41,164 nt of DNA from Microbispora hainanensis (GTDB taxonomy: Bacteria; Actinomycetota; Actinomycetes; Streptosporangiales; Streptosporangiaceae). Below, piece by piece: positions 15,337-23,145 of the stretch. The stretch spans positions 1 to 41,164 of the forward strand of contig NZ_VIRM01000068.1 of assembly GCF_006874475.1 (NCBI RefSeq). The letters are read 5' to 3'. Position 1 is the stretch's first letter. Each line of letters opens with the position of its first letter. Both the position numbers and the translations under genes were made by a program. Under the pieces are notes generated by a model. The model saw nothing but the letters and a program-made list of their open reading frames with translations, searched no databases and had not been told where the DNA came from.

Positions 15337-15791
15337 TGACGTTCACCTCTTCCTGGCCTTGGCTCCACGTCACGTGGCGTAGTCCCTGTAGAGAGGGCAC
15401 TGATCTTATACCCCAGCGGCGGCGCCTGTTGGCATCTTCACCCGGTATTTTCCGTTGGGATTTGCCAAGCGAGATCGAGGATGCCACTAGCACACCTGTT
15501 ACTACCTGGCTCCTGGTGACGTCGGAGCGTAGTGCTCGGGTCAACGGGGGGCGGCAGGAGGGTCCCTTTGGCAATTGCCAAGTGATGGTTGCCAACGTCA
15601 AGAAGTGGGAATAGTACGCATAAGCCTCAACGTGGCGGCTGGACCAGCCGGTTCCCGGGAGGAGGCGATGCGAGGCGGGGGCCCATCTTCTGGCTCCCTT
15701 TTCCCCGGAAACGCGCTGCTGGGCCGATGGTGGCACATCGACCCAGCGCAGACGACCATCCGACCTGCCTGCTCAGCAAAGGGATGATCCC
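15337..15791. promoter_or_regulatory. intergenic region with repeated TTGGCA/TTGCCAA sites
   Basis: No supported gene in 455 bp. The striking content is a perfect palindrome TTGGCAATTGCCAA (15568-15581) plus single sites TTGGCA (about 15429-15434), TTGCCAA (15462-15468) and TTGCCAA (15589-15595). They lie upstream of the XRE gene and of the divergent small gene at 15792, so they could be shared operator sites. Confidence 0.5.
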
Positions 15792-16121
15792 GTGCACTCT
15801 AACAACAAGAACATGCGTGCTCCTTCCCCCACTGGATTACGGATGCGCATCATCGCCCTCCTGTGGAGGGTGGGTGAGGAGGCGTTCGCCGAGATAGACG
15901 CGTTCGCCTGGGTGCAGCGCTGGGAGATCCGGCGCGCCTGGCACACGCACACCTATCGCGACACGCGGTTCGACGCGCTGGCCGCCTGCACGGTCTGCTC
16001 GGCGAAAGGGCGGTGCCCGACAGGGCTGCCATGCCGCCGATGCCGGGGCACCGGGCGCGTCAACCTGCTCGAACCGCCGGCCTCCCGCCGGCCGGAGCGC
16101 CCCTCGGGCGGCCGGGCATGA
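15792..16121 (+). CDS. small protein with DnaJ-like Cys motifs
   Basis: A protein of up to 109 residues. An N-terminal part rich in aromatic and charged residues (EIDAFAWVQRWEIRRAW) is followed by CTVC, CPTGLPC and CRRCRGTGRV. The last recalls the CxxCxGxG repeats of the DnaJ zinc finger, so zinc binding is likely. The start is uncertain: GTG 15792, ATG 15813 or ATG 15843 are all in frame. Its TGA overlaps the ATG of the next gene (ATGA), so the two are coupled. I do not know the family. The neighbour suggests a mobile-element origin. Confidence 0.6.
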   Translation: MHSNNKNMRAPSPTGLRMRIIALLWRVGEEAFAEIDAFAWVQRWEIRRAWHTHTYRDTRFDALAACTVCSAKGRCPTGLPCRRCRGTGRVNLLEPPASRRPERPSGGRA

Positions 16122-16711
16122 GGCACTCCGTCAGACGGAATCCGCACCTGGTCCTGCGGTTCATCGAGCGGGAGACCTCTCCCGTCGCGCGGCCGGGACC
16201 GCTGGTGGTGCTGTGGAGGTGGCGTTACGAGGCGATGCTGCTGGTGGGAGGGCCAGCGGTCGTGGTCGTCGCCGTGCGGACGGCGGGCCCGTCCGTGACG
16301 ATCGTCGCCGGATCTCTGGTCTGCCTGCTCATCCTGCTGTGGCCGCAGGCGCGCCGGGAGATGGCGGGCCGCTTCTGGTGCGTGGTGACCCCCCACCGCG
16401 TACGGAAGGCCTGCGCCGAGGCGTTGATCGTCAACCGGCGGGGCAAGCTGCCCGTGATCCTCCGTACGCGGCCGGAGCCGTTCGGCGAGCGCCTGTGGGT
16501 GTGGTGCAGGGCGGGGACCAGCCCGGGCGACCTCGAACGGGCCCGGGACATGATCGCCGCCGCGTGCTGGCTGGCCCACGGGGTGCGGATCACCAGGGAC
16601 CCGCACCGGACGTCGCTCGTCATCGTGGACGTGCTGAGGCGCGCCGGCCGCCCCGTTCCCGGGGAACTGCCGGAAACCGGAGAGCGGACGCTGAGCCGGT
16701 TCCGTCCCTGA
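16118..16711 (+). CDS. membrane protein resembling the N-terminal part of TraB/FtsK conjugation proteins
   Basis: A 197-residue protein. A basic N-terminus precedes two hydrophobic segments (about residues 33-70). A soluble domain follows: RLWVWCRAGTSPGDLERARDMI, then GVRITRDPHRTSLVIVDVLRR. This pattern recalls the region before the motor domain of FtsK/TraB-type DNA translocases of actinomycete integrative elements. No Walker motifs follow, and the frame ends at 16711. It may be a remnant, or a stand-alone accessory gene. Assignment is by resemblance only. Confidence 0.5.
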   Translation: MRHSVRRNPHLVLRFIERETSPVARPGPLVVLWRWRYEAMLLVGGPAVVVVAVRTAGPSVTIVAGSLVCLLILLWPQARREMAGRFWCVVTPHRVRKACAEALIVNRRGKLPVILRTRPEPFGERLWVWCRAGTSPGDLERARDMIAAACWLAHGVRITRDPHRTSLVIVDVLRRAGRPVPGELPETGERTLSRFRP

Positions 16712-16736
16712 CAAGGAGGACGGACCCGTGGAGAGG

Positions 16737-17165
16737 TCAGACAGGGGGCTTCTCGACGGCGGCGACGGTGGACAGTTCGGCGGTGCAGAAGGCGCAGCGC
16801 CTGGCGTCGACGGGGATGTCGGACAGGCACTCGGGGCACTTCTTCTCGGTGGCCTCCTTCTTGGTGTCGAAGAGGCTCAGGAAACGGGTCATCGGCAGGA
16901 CGACCAGCCAGTAGATGACGGCGGCGATGATCAGGAATGTCAACAGGTGGTTGACGAAGTCGCCATACTTGAACACCGCGCCGTTGACGGTGAACGTGAA
17001 GCTGGAGAAGTCGGGTTGCCTCCCGCCGGTGACGGCCGCGATCAGGGGGGTGATCAGGTCCTCTACGAGGGCCTGGATGAGCCCGCTGAACGTCGCGCCC
17101 ACGACCACGGCGACGGCGAGCTCCACCAGATTGCCCCGCATGAGGAACTTCTTGAATCCGCTCAT
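16737..17165 (-). CDS. mscL: large-conductance mechanosensitive channel with C-terminal zinc ribbon
   Basis: A 142-residue MscL. The N-terminus MSGFKKFLMRGNLVELAVAV and the pore-lining first membrane helix are typical; a periplasmic loop (GGRQPDF..VFKYGDF) and a second helix (LLTFLIIAAVIYWLVVLPM) follow. The channel opens under membrane tension to release solutes on osmotic downshock. After the usual end, a treble-clef-like CPECLSDIPVDARRCAFC adds four cysteines, probably a cytoplasmic zinc ribbon. I start at 17165 because MSGFKKF aligns with family starts. A start 11 codons upstream is open but unsupported. Confidence 0.92.
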   Translation of the reverse strand: MSGFKKFLMRGNLVELAVAVVVGATFSGLIQALVEDLITPLIAAVTGGRQPDFSSFTFTVNGAVFKYGDFVNHLLTFLIIAAVIYWLVVLPMTRFLSLFDTKKEATEKKCPECLSDIPVDARRCAFCTAELSTVAAVEKPPV

Positions 17166-17253
17166 GGGGCAACGGCCTATCTGTTTTACCTTCCCCATGC
17201 AAGGGTGTGACCCGTACGGATCTGTAAAGACCTATGCGCGGAAGGGGACGACG

Positions 17254-17913
17254 ATGTCCGAGCGATCGGAAAGCCCCGCCGGCAATTCGTTCGGTGAGCG
17301 GCCTCCGACCAGTCATGAACGGATGACGGGGCTGCCGTGGGACGCGTCGTATCACGACGGCCCCGCGCCGTGGGACATCGGAGGTCCGCAGCCGGCGATC
17401 GTACGTCTGGCGGCCGAGGGCCGATTCGCCGGAGCGGTTCTCGACGCGGGCTGCGGCAGCGGGGAGAACGCCCTGCACGTCGCCGCGCTGGGACTGCCGG
17501 TTCTGGGGATCGACGTGGCCGAGACGGCATTGGCGAGAGCGCGGGCGAAGGCCGGCGAGCGGGGGATCGAGGCCGAGTTCGCCGTGGCCGACGCCCTCCA
17601 CCTGGAGCGCTTGGGGCGCGGGTTCGAGACGGTGCTCGACTGCGGGCTGTTCCACACTTTCGACGGCGACGAGCGCCTCGGATACGTGTCGAGCCTGGCG
17701 TCGGTGACCGAGCGCGGCGGCACCGCGTTCGTGCTGTGCTTCAGTGACAGGGCTCCCGGCACCGGCCCGCATCCGGTCGGCGAGGAAGAGCTGAGGGGGC
17801 CGTTCGCCGCGGTCGGCGGATGGGATGTCGTGGCCGTCGAGCCGGATCGGGTTCACACGAGATACCACGACGACGGCGCACCCGCGTGGCTCGCCACGAT
17901 CAAACGGATCTGA
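17254..17913 (+). CDS. class I SAM-dependent methyltransferase
   Basis: A 219-residue methyltransferase. Motif I reads VLDAGCGSGENALHVA, followed by the acidic end of strand 2 (LGIDVAE) and a motif resembling VADALHLE. The N-terminal PWDASYHDGPAPWDIGGPQPAIVRL is characteristic of a family of small-molecule methyltransferases sometimes annotated as thiopurine S-methyltransferase-like. The substrate is unknown. GGAAGGGGA precedes the ATG. Divergent from mscL and apparently transcribed alone. Confidence 0.85.
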   Translation: MSERSESPAGNSFGERPPTSHERMTGLPWDASYHDGPAPWDIGGPQPAIVRLAAEGRFAGAVLDAGCGSGENALHVAALGLPVLGIDVAETALARARAKAGERGIEAEFAVADALHLERLGRGFETVLDCGLFHTFDGDERLGYVSSLASVTERGGTAFVLCFSDRAPGTGPHPVGEEELRGPFAAVGGWDVVAVEPDRVHTRYHDDGAPAWLATIKRI

Positions 17914-18041
17914 CAACCGTCCGGGGGCTGGGCTTCGTCGGCCGGCCCTCCGGCAGCAGAAGATGATTTCGGTCCCAGGTTGACCGGTTAACGGACACCG
18001 CTGGACTTTCGGTCCTGACAGAACTCAACAGAGGGTTGTTC

Positions 18042-18055
18042 TGGGAGCGCTCCCA
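18042..18055. promoter_or_regulatory. CelR/CebR-type operator TGGGAGCGCTCCCA
   Basis: A perfect 14-bp palindrome identical to the operator described for CelR of Thermobifida and CebR of Streptomyces. It sits 2 bp beyond the stop codon of the kinase gene, between convergent genes, where a normal promoter operator is not expected. The same core occurs at 20551-20570 upstream of the LacI gene of this operon. Confidence 0.75.
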
Positions 18056-18057
18056 CT

Positions 18058-19530
18058 TTAGGTATCGCTGGCCTCGATGAGAGCGGCTTCAACCCGGCCG
18101 AGCGCGGCCAGCAGTTCCCCCTTCAGCGTGAGCGGCAGACGTCCCTCCTGATAGCGGACCTCGACCTTGGTGCGTATGGCGGCCAGTCCCTCGCCGTTGC
18201 CGACGGCGTTGCGCAGCACCTGCTTGAGGTCGAGCGCGACGTCGTCGTCGATGTCGTGGGTGGCCTCCGCGCCGTCCACGAGCAGGTTGAACTGCCGGAC
18301 CGCGGTGTCGACCCGCATCGGCGCGGCCGTGGTGGCCAGCGGCAGCGGCGCCACGTCGGCCTTACGCGTGGCCGAGGTCTTCGGCTGCCGCACGGTGTCG
18401 CCGGCGTGGCGCTCCTTCTTGACGACCTTGACCTTCACCGAGGGGGAGGGGCGGTGCCTGCCCGGCCCTGCCGTACCCAGGGGGTCGGCGACGGGGGCGA
18501 CGGTGTGCCGGGGTTCGGCCACGGCCGCGGCCTGCGGCGGCGGCGAGGCGGTGACCTGCGACTGCGCGGGCGAGGGGGTGGGCAGGACGGTGACGGCTCC
18601 GACCTCGGGGCCCTGTGCCTGGGTGAACCACAGAATGCCGCCAAGGGCGGCTGCCCCGACGGCGGTGGCTCCCCAGCCGGCCCCGCGAGGGCCGGGCGGC
18701 TTCTTCATCGAGGTCAGCGCGGCGGCGACGGCCCGCGCGCTGGGCCGGTCGACCGGGTCGGGGCACAGGCAGCGCCGGCACAGGTCGGCGACCTCCTGCG
18801 GCAGGCCGGGCACCCCTTCAGGGGTCGGCGGCGGGCCCTCCCGCCGTGCCGCCTCGATGGCCTCCCAGGTCTTCTCCGGGTAAGGCAGCGCGCCCGTGAG
18901 CATCTCGAACAGCAGCACGCCGAGCGCGTAGACGTCCACGGCCGGGTCGGCCGTCTTCCCCTTCAACCGCTCGGGTGCGACGTACGGCGGGGTGCCGAAG
19001 TCGGCGACGAGCTGGTCGTCGGCCTCGCCGATGAACGCGGCGATCCCGAAGTCGAGCAGCTTGGGCCCGTCGTCGGCGAGCAGCACGTTCTCCGGGGTGA
19101 CGTCGCGGTGGACGATGCCCCGGTCGTGCGCCGCGGCCAGCACCTTCGCCAGCCCGGCGGCGATCTCCACCGCCTCGGCCCAGGGCAGCGGCCCCTCGAT
19201 GATCCGGTCGGCCAGCGACCGGCCCTCCAGCAGGCGCATGACCACGAAGGACGCCAGTCTGCCGCCGTTCGTGACCGTCTCGCCGTAGTCGTAGACCTCG
19301 ATCGCGTCCGGGTGGATCAGCCGGGCCGTGGCCCTGGCCTCCCGGCGCATGAGTTCCCGTCCGGGATTGTCGTCGCCGAGCGAGCCGTCCAGCACCTTGA
19401 TCGCGACCAGGCGCTGGAGTGACTGGTCGAAGGCGCGCCAAATGACCGACATCCCGCCCGTCGCTATCCGCTCCTGGAGCAGATAGCGACGGGTCAGGAC
19501 GTCGCCTTCTCGAAGCTCAGGCCGATTCAC
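18058..19530 (-). CDS. membrane serine/threonine protein kinase
   Basis: A 490-residue kinase. The catalytic domain (about 12-275) has a glycine loop (RIATGGMSVIW), K45 in VAIKVL, the loop HRDVTPENVL with D143 and N148, and D160FG. A single membrane segment lies at about 284-304, then an extracellular Ala/Pro/Thr-rich region and a C-terminal helical domain (RQFNLLVDGAEATHDIDDDV). The catalytic loop has Thr where most such kinases have Lys (HRDLKP). The GTG start at 19530 lies 14 bp inside the preceding lacI gene, so the two are translationally coupled and should respond to the same sugar signal. Targets are unknown. Confidence 0.88.
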   Translation of the reverse strand: MNRPELREGDVLTRRYLLQERIATGGMSVIWRAFDQSLQRLVAIKVLDGSLGDDNPGRELMRREARATARLIHPDAIEVYDYGETVTNGGRLASFVVMRLLEGRSLADRIIEGPLPWAEAVEIAAGLAKVLAAAHDRGIVHRDVTPENVLLADDGPKLLDFGIAAFIGEADDQLVADFGTPPYVAPERLKGKTADPAVDVYALGVLLFEMLTGALPYPEKTWEAIEAARREGPPPTPEGVPGLPQEVADLCRRCLCPDPVDRPSARAVAAALTSMKKPPGPRGAGWGATAVGAAALGGILWFTQAQGPEVGAVTVLPTPSPAQSQVTASPPPQAAAVAEPRHTVAPVADPLGTAGPGRHRPSPSVKVKVVKKERHAGDTVRQPKTSATRKADVAPLPLATTAAPMRVDTAVRQFNLLVDGAEATHDIDDDVALDLKQVLRNAVGNGEGLAAIRTKVEVRYQEGRLPLTLKGELLAALGRVEAALIEASDT

Positions 19531-20521
19531 GAACCACCAGTTCCGTGGGCAGCACCGGATTGCCCTTGGGATTGTCCCCGTCCCCGAGTGTCATGAGAAG
19601 CAGTCGTGCGGCGAGCGTGGCCATTTCCTCGACGGGCTGCCTCACGGTGGTCAGCGTCGGGGAGGTGTGCCTGGCCACGGGCGCGTCGTCGTATCCGATG
19701 ACGGCCACGTCGTCCGGCACCTTCCGCCCGGCGCGGCGCAGTGTCTGCATCGCCCCGGCCGCCATCACGTCCGACGCCGCGAACACGGCGTCGAGGTGCG
19801 GCGCCCGTTGCAGCAGCCACTGCATGGCGTGCGCGCCCGACGCATGGGTGAAGTCGCCGTACGCCACCGGCATGTCGAGCACACCGGCGTCGCGAAGCGT
19901 CTGCCGGAAGCCCTCCAGCCGGTCGCGCGCGGCCGGCAGGGTCGGCGGCCCGGCGATGGTGGCGATGTGCTTGCGGTTGCTGAGCAGCAGGTGCTCGGCC
20001 GCCTGCCGTCCGCCGTCACGGTTGTCCATGTCGACGAACGGGAGGTCGATGCCGTCTGGCGGCCGCCCGGCACAGCGCACGGGGACGCCCGAGGCCGCCA
20101 GCGTGACCGCGAGGGGGTGCCGCGCGCGTGCCCCGATCAGCAGGACGCCGTCGACGGCGCCCGCGACCAGCGGCGGTGCGGCGATGGAGGCGGTCGCAGG
20201 GGTCGCGGTCATCACGACCATGGGGACCCCGTGCGTCGTCAGCACCTCCTCGCAGGCGGACAGGAGCCTGGCGTAGAACGGCTCGGTGAAAAGGCGTGGA
20301 CTGTGCTCGCAGACGACCGCGGCGATGATCTGCTCGGCCCGCCTGCCCGCGGATCCCCGGGGGGCGCGGCGCCGTACATAGCCCAGACGCGACATCGCGT
20401 CGTGGACTTGTCGGCGGGTCGACGTGGTCACGCGTACCGAGCCGGTCAAGACCCGGGAAGCTGTTGCCGGGGAGACGCCGGCTGCGGCGGCTACCTCTGC
20501 GAGGGTGGGAAGATCGGCCAT
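19517..20521 (-). CDS. LacI-family regulator, CelR/CebR-like
   Basis: A 334-residue LacI/GalR repressor. The helix-turn-helix LAEVAAAAGVSPATASRVLTG (about residues 7-27) and the hinge are followed by a sugar-binding domain with the conserved VAVIGYDDAPVARHTSPTLT segment. GAGGAG precedes the ATG. A 20-bp palindrome lies 29 bp upstream of the start codon and contains the CelR/CebR operator, so autoregulation is likely. In Thermobifida and Streptomyces that operator is relieved by cellobiose; here the ligand is inferred. Its C-terminus overlaps the kinase gene by 14 bp. Confidence 0.9.
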   Translation of the reverse strand: MADLPTLAEVAAAAGVSPATASRVLTGSVRVTTSTRRQVHDAMSRLGYVRRRAPRGSAGRRAEQIIAAVVCEHSPRLFTEPFYARLLSACEEVLTTHGVPMVVMTATPATASIAAPPLVAGAVDGVLLIGARARHPLAVTLAASGVPVRCAGRPPDGIDLPFVDMDNRDGGRQAAEHLLLSNRKHIATIAGPPTLPAARDRLEGFRQTLRDAGVLDMPVAYGDFTHASGAHAMQWLLQRAPHLDAVFAASDVMAAGAMQTLRRAGRKVPDDVAVIGYDDAPVARHTSPTLTTVRQPVEEMATLAARLLLMTLGDGDNPKGNPVLPTELVVRESA

Positions 20522-20550
20522 CCGGTCTCCTCGGCCCGAAGGTTCACACG

Positions 20551-20570
20551 GCTTGGGAGCGCTCCCAAGC
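20551..20570. promoter_or_regulatory. 20-bp palindromic operator of the lacI-kinase operon
   Basis: GCTTGGGAGCGCTCCCAAGC is a perfect palindrome 29 bp upstream of the lacI start, containing the CelR/CebR core TGGGAGCGCTCCCA. It is well placed to block transcription of the operon. The AT-richer DNA at 20570-20700 (with the dyad AGGTTT/AAACCT at 20602-20623) probably holds the promoter. Confidence 0.85.
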
Positions 20571-20877
20571 GAAAGTATCACTGTTTCGCTCGTGTCAACA
20601 GAGGTTTCCTCGGTGTGAAACCTTTCGTAGAGTTTCGCTCCTGTTTGGCACAGTTGGAGGCTAGAGCACAGGGGTGATCCAGGGAAGTGAATGGGAATTT
20701 TGACACGCGATGCCCAGCTTGTCCGATAATCACCGTAAATATGCCGAAACGCCGCGCGAGGGCGGCCGGAACCGCCCGGCGGTAGGGTCCTGCGGCAAGG
20801 GATCACGGACGGACCCGCTCGCGCCGGGCCCCGGCGGGCGTCGCGGCCGTCCCCGAGCAGAACCGGAAAGGCTTCCA

Positions 20878-21612
20878 GTGACGACCACTATCCGCCGCCT
20901 CCCCGCCGCCACGGTCCGTGTGACGGGAACATTAACGGGCGTGCTCGCGGCGGCCCTGCTCGCCGGATGCGGAACCCCGGACCTGGCGGGCGAGGCCGCC
21001 TCACCGGCTCCGGTGGGGCAGGCGGCCGCCTCGCCCGCTGCTACGCCCGAGACGACGCCCACGACGGAGACCGCGACGGAGGCCACGCCGAGCCCCGACG
21101 CCACCGAAACCTCCGAGGCCGCCGCGACGCCGGACGAGACCGGCGCGGCGCAGCAGCCCGGCGGGAGCAAGGCCGCCGACGTGGCGTTCGCCCGGAAGAT
21201 GGTCCCGCACCACCTCCAGGCCCTGGAGATGGCCAGGCTCGCGCAGACCCGGGCGGGCGACCCGTGGGTCGGGCAGTTCGCGGCGAAGGTCGCCACGGCC
21301 CGCGACACCGACATCCGCACGTTCAAGGGCTGGCTCGACATGTGGGGCGCGGAGCCCCTGCCGCGCGACCACGCGATGCCGGGCACGCAGACGCGGGCCG
21401 AGATCGAGGCGCTGGCCAAGCTGAACGGCCCCTCCTTCGACCGGAAGTACGTGACGCTGATGATCGAGCACGACAACGGCGCGATCAAGCTCGCCCGGAC
21501 CGAGCAGGCCGACGGCTCCTTCGACGGCGCCAAGGCGCTGGCCACCGCCACCGTCACCGCGCTGGGCGCCGAGGTCAAGGAGCTCAAGAAATACCGCGAC
21601 CTGCTCGACTGA
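20878..21612 (+). CDS. DUF305 lipoprotein
   Basis: A 244-residue surface lipoprotein. The signal peptide ends in the lipobox LLAGC; a long Pro/Thr/Ala/Glu tether runs to about residue 95; then comes the DUF305 four-helix domain with the two hallmark motifs MVPHHLQAL and MIEHDNGAI. The conserved histidines could bind metal; DUF305 proteins are often linked to copper, but their function is not settled. GGAAAGG precedes the GTG at 20878. Codon 19 (20932-20934) is TTA, in the signal peptide. Convergent with the next gene. Confidence 0.88.
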   Translation: MTTTIRRLPAATVRVTGTLTGVLAAALLAGCGTPDLAGEAASPAPVGQAAASPAATPETTPTTETATEATPSPDATETSEAAATPDETGAAQQPGGSKAADVAFARKMVPHHLQALEMARLAQTRAGDPWVGQFAAKVATARDTDIRTFKGWLDMWGAEPLPRDHAMPGTQTRAEIEALAKLNGPSFDRKYVTLMIEHDNGAIKLARTEQADGSFDGAKALATATVTALGAEVKELKKYRDLLD

Positions 21613-21631
21613 GCCCTGCCGCCGGGACCCC

Positions 21632-22279
21632 TCAGTTCTCGTACGTGTCGAGCCTGGGGGGCAGGGCGTTCCAGGTGCAGAACGCCGACGACTCATGGGC
21701 GTCCCTGAGGAACGCGACCCGCAGCCACTGGTCCTCCTCCCAGACCTTGACCTCGTAGCCGTCGTTCGGGGCCGCCGTCACCACGTGGCAGTCCGTGGAC
21801 GTCACCGCGATCGTCGCCCGGCCGCCCTTCAGCGTGAACGTGTGCAGGCTCTCCCCGCCGGTGGCCTTGCGCTGCCGGGGGGCGGGCGATGACTCCGTCG
21901 ACCGCGCCGGCCGCGTGGCACGGGCCGGGCGCGGCGCCGGGGAGGTCCGCGTGGTCCGCACCGGAGTGGCGGCAGGCCGGGAGGGGGACGGCCGGCCGGG
22001 TGTCGCGCCGCCGGAGGGCCGCGGTCGGGACGGCTGCGCGGACGGCTCCGGGGATGGTTCCGTGGACGGCTTCCCGGACGGGCCGCCGGAGGCTTCGCCG
22101 TCCGGCGTGGGGGCGCCCGGCGAGGCGGACGGGGGCGCGGCGACGGCCACCACGGGAGCGAGGGGAGCCTCGTCGAGGATCGCGCTGCGCAACACGTCGC
22201 GCACGCCGAGCCAGGACACGCCGACGGCGACGGCGGTGGCCCCGCACCAGGCGATCACATAACCGGCGGTCCTTCTCAT
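21632..22279 (-). CDS. membrane-anchored extracellular protein, conserved, unknown function
   Basis: A 215-residue protein. An N-terminal membrane anchor (GYVIAWCGATAVAVGVSWLGV) and a short conserved stretch (VRDVLRSAILDE) are followed by a long Pro/Ser/Thr/Gly-rich region (about 45-145). A compact C-terminal domain has two cysteines (TSTDCHVVTAAPNDGYEVKV and SAFCTW). The last part is probably a small beta domain outside the membrane. I recognise the architecture from actinobacteria but no function. I chose the ATG at 22279; a GTG four codons upstream is equally open, and neither has a clear ribosome binding site. Divergent from the response regulator. Confidence 0.72.
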   Translation of the reverse strand: MRRTAGYVIAWCGATAVAVGVSWLGVRDVLRSAILDEAPLAPVVAVAAPPSASPGAPTPDGEASGGPSGKPSTEPSPEPSAQPSRPRPSGGATPGRPSPSRPAATPVRTTRTSPAPRPARATRPARSTESSPAPRQRKATGGESLHTFTLKGGRATIAVTSTDCHVVTAAPNDGYEVKVWEEDQWLRVAFLRDAHESSAFCTWNALPPRLDTYEN

Positions 22280-22436
22280 GTGGCCGATCACTCTAGCCCG
22301 TGATCGGAATTGGCGCCCGGTTCTTTTTCGGGCAACCTCTACTCATTTGTGCATGCCTTAAATAGCCATAAAGCCGCGTGTTTCGGATCGCTCTTCCCGG
22401 GACGCCGTGCCGGGCGGGAGTGTACGTTTCTGCCCC

Positions 22437-23120
22437 ATGGCGACCGTTCTGGTGGTTGAGGACGACGAGTTCGTCCGATCCGCGATCATCCGCGACCTGA
22501 CCGGGCGCAGCCACGCGGTCCGCAGCGCGGGCCGGGCGCTCGACGCCCTGCGAGAGATCGCCCACGTCGCCCCCGACGTGGTCGTCCTCGATCTGGGGCT
22601 GCCCGACCTCGACGGCGCGGAGGCGCTGAAGATGCTCCGCGCGATCTCCGACGTGCCGGTCATCGTGGCCACCGCGCGGGACGACGAGGCCGAGATCGTC
22701 CGACTGCTGCGCGACGGCGCGGACGACTACCTGGTCAAACCGTTCTCCGGCGACCACCTCAACGCCCGGCTTGAGGCCGTGCTGCGCCGGGCCAGGCCCG
22801 GGGCGCCGTCGTCGGTCGCGCGGGTCGGCGGCCTGGTGGTCGACGCCGACCGCAGGGAGGCCCGCCTGGACGGTGCGCCGCTCGATCTCACCCGCCGGGA
22901 GTTCGACCTGCTGGCCTACCTCGCCGCCCGTCCCGACCGTGTGATCTCGCGCAGGGAGCTGCTGGCGGAGGTGTGGCGGCAGTCGTACGGGGACGACCAG
23001 ACGATCGACGTCCACCTGTCCTGGCTGCGGCGCAAGCTCGGCGAGAGCGCCTCCCGGCCCCGCTATCTGCACACGGTGCGGGGCGTCGGCGTGCGCCTCA
23101 GCCCCCCTGCAGAGGGCTGA
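22437..23120 (+). CDS. OmpR/PhoB-type response regulator
   Basis: A 227-residue two-component regulator. The receiver domain (about 1-115) has E8-D9-D10, phosphoacceptor D52 (LDLGLPD), T79 and K101. The C-terminal winged helix (about 128-225) contains LTRREFDLLAYLA and TVRGVGVRL. The ATG at 22437 has no obvious ribosome binding site. A TACGTT box lies a short distance upstream, so the message may be leaderless. The histidine kinase starts 25 bp after the stop codon. The signal is unknown. Confidence 0.93.
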   Translation: MATVLVVEDDEFVRSAIIRDLTGRSHAVRSAGRALDALREIAHVAPDVVVLDLGLPDLDGAEALKMLRAISDVPVIVATARDDEAEIVRLLRDGADDYLVKPFSGDHLNARLEAVLRRARPGAPSSVARVGGLVVDADRREARLDGAPLDLTRREFDLLAYLAARPDRVISRRELLAEVWRQSYGDDQTIDVHLSWLRRKLGESASRPRYLHTVRGVGVRLSPPAEG

Positions 23121-23145
23121 ACCCAGGTCCTGAGCGGGAGCGGCG

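Noticed and set aside
15429..15614. Small open frame in the intergenic region upstream of the XRE gene
   Set aside because: No ribosome binding site or recognisable domain, and it overlaps the repeated TTGCCAA sites that better explain the region.
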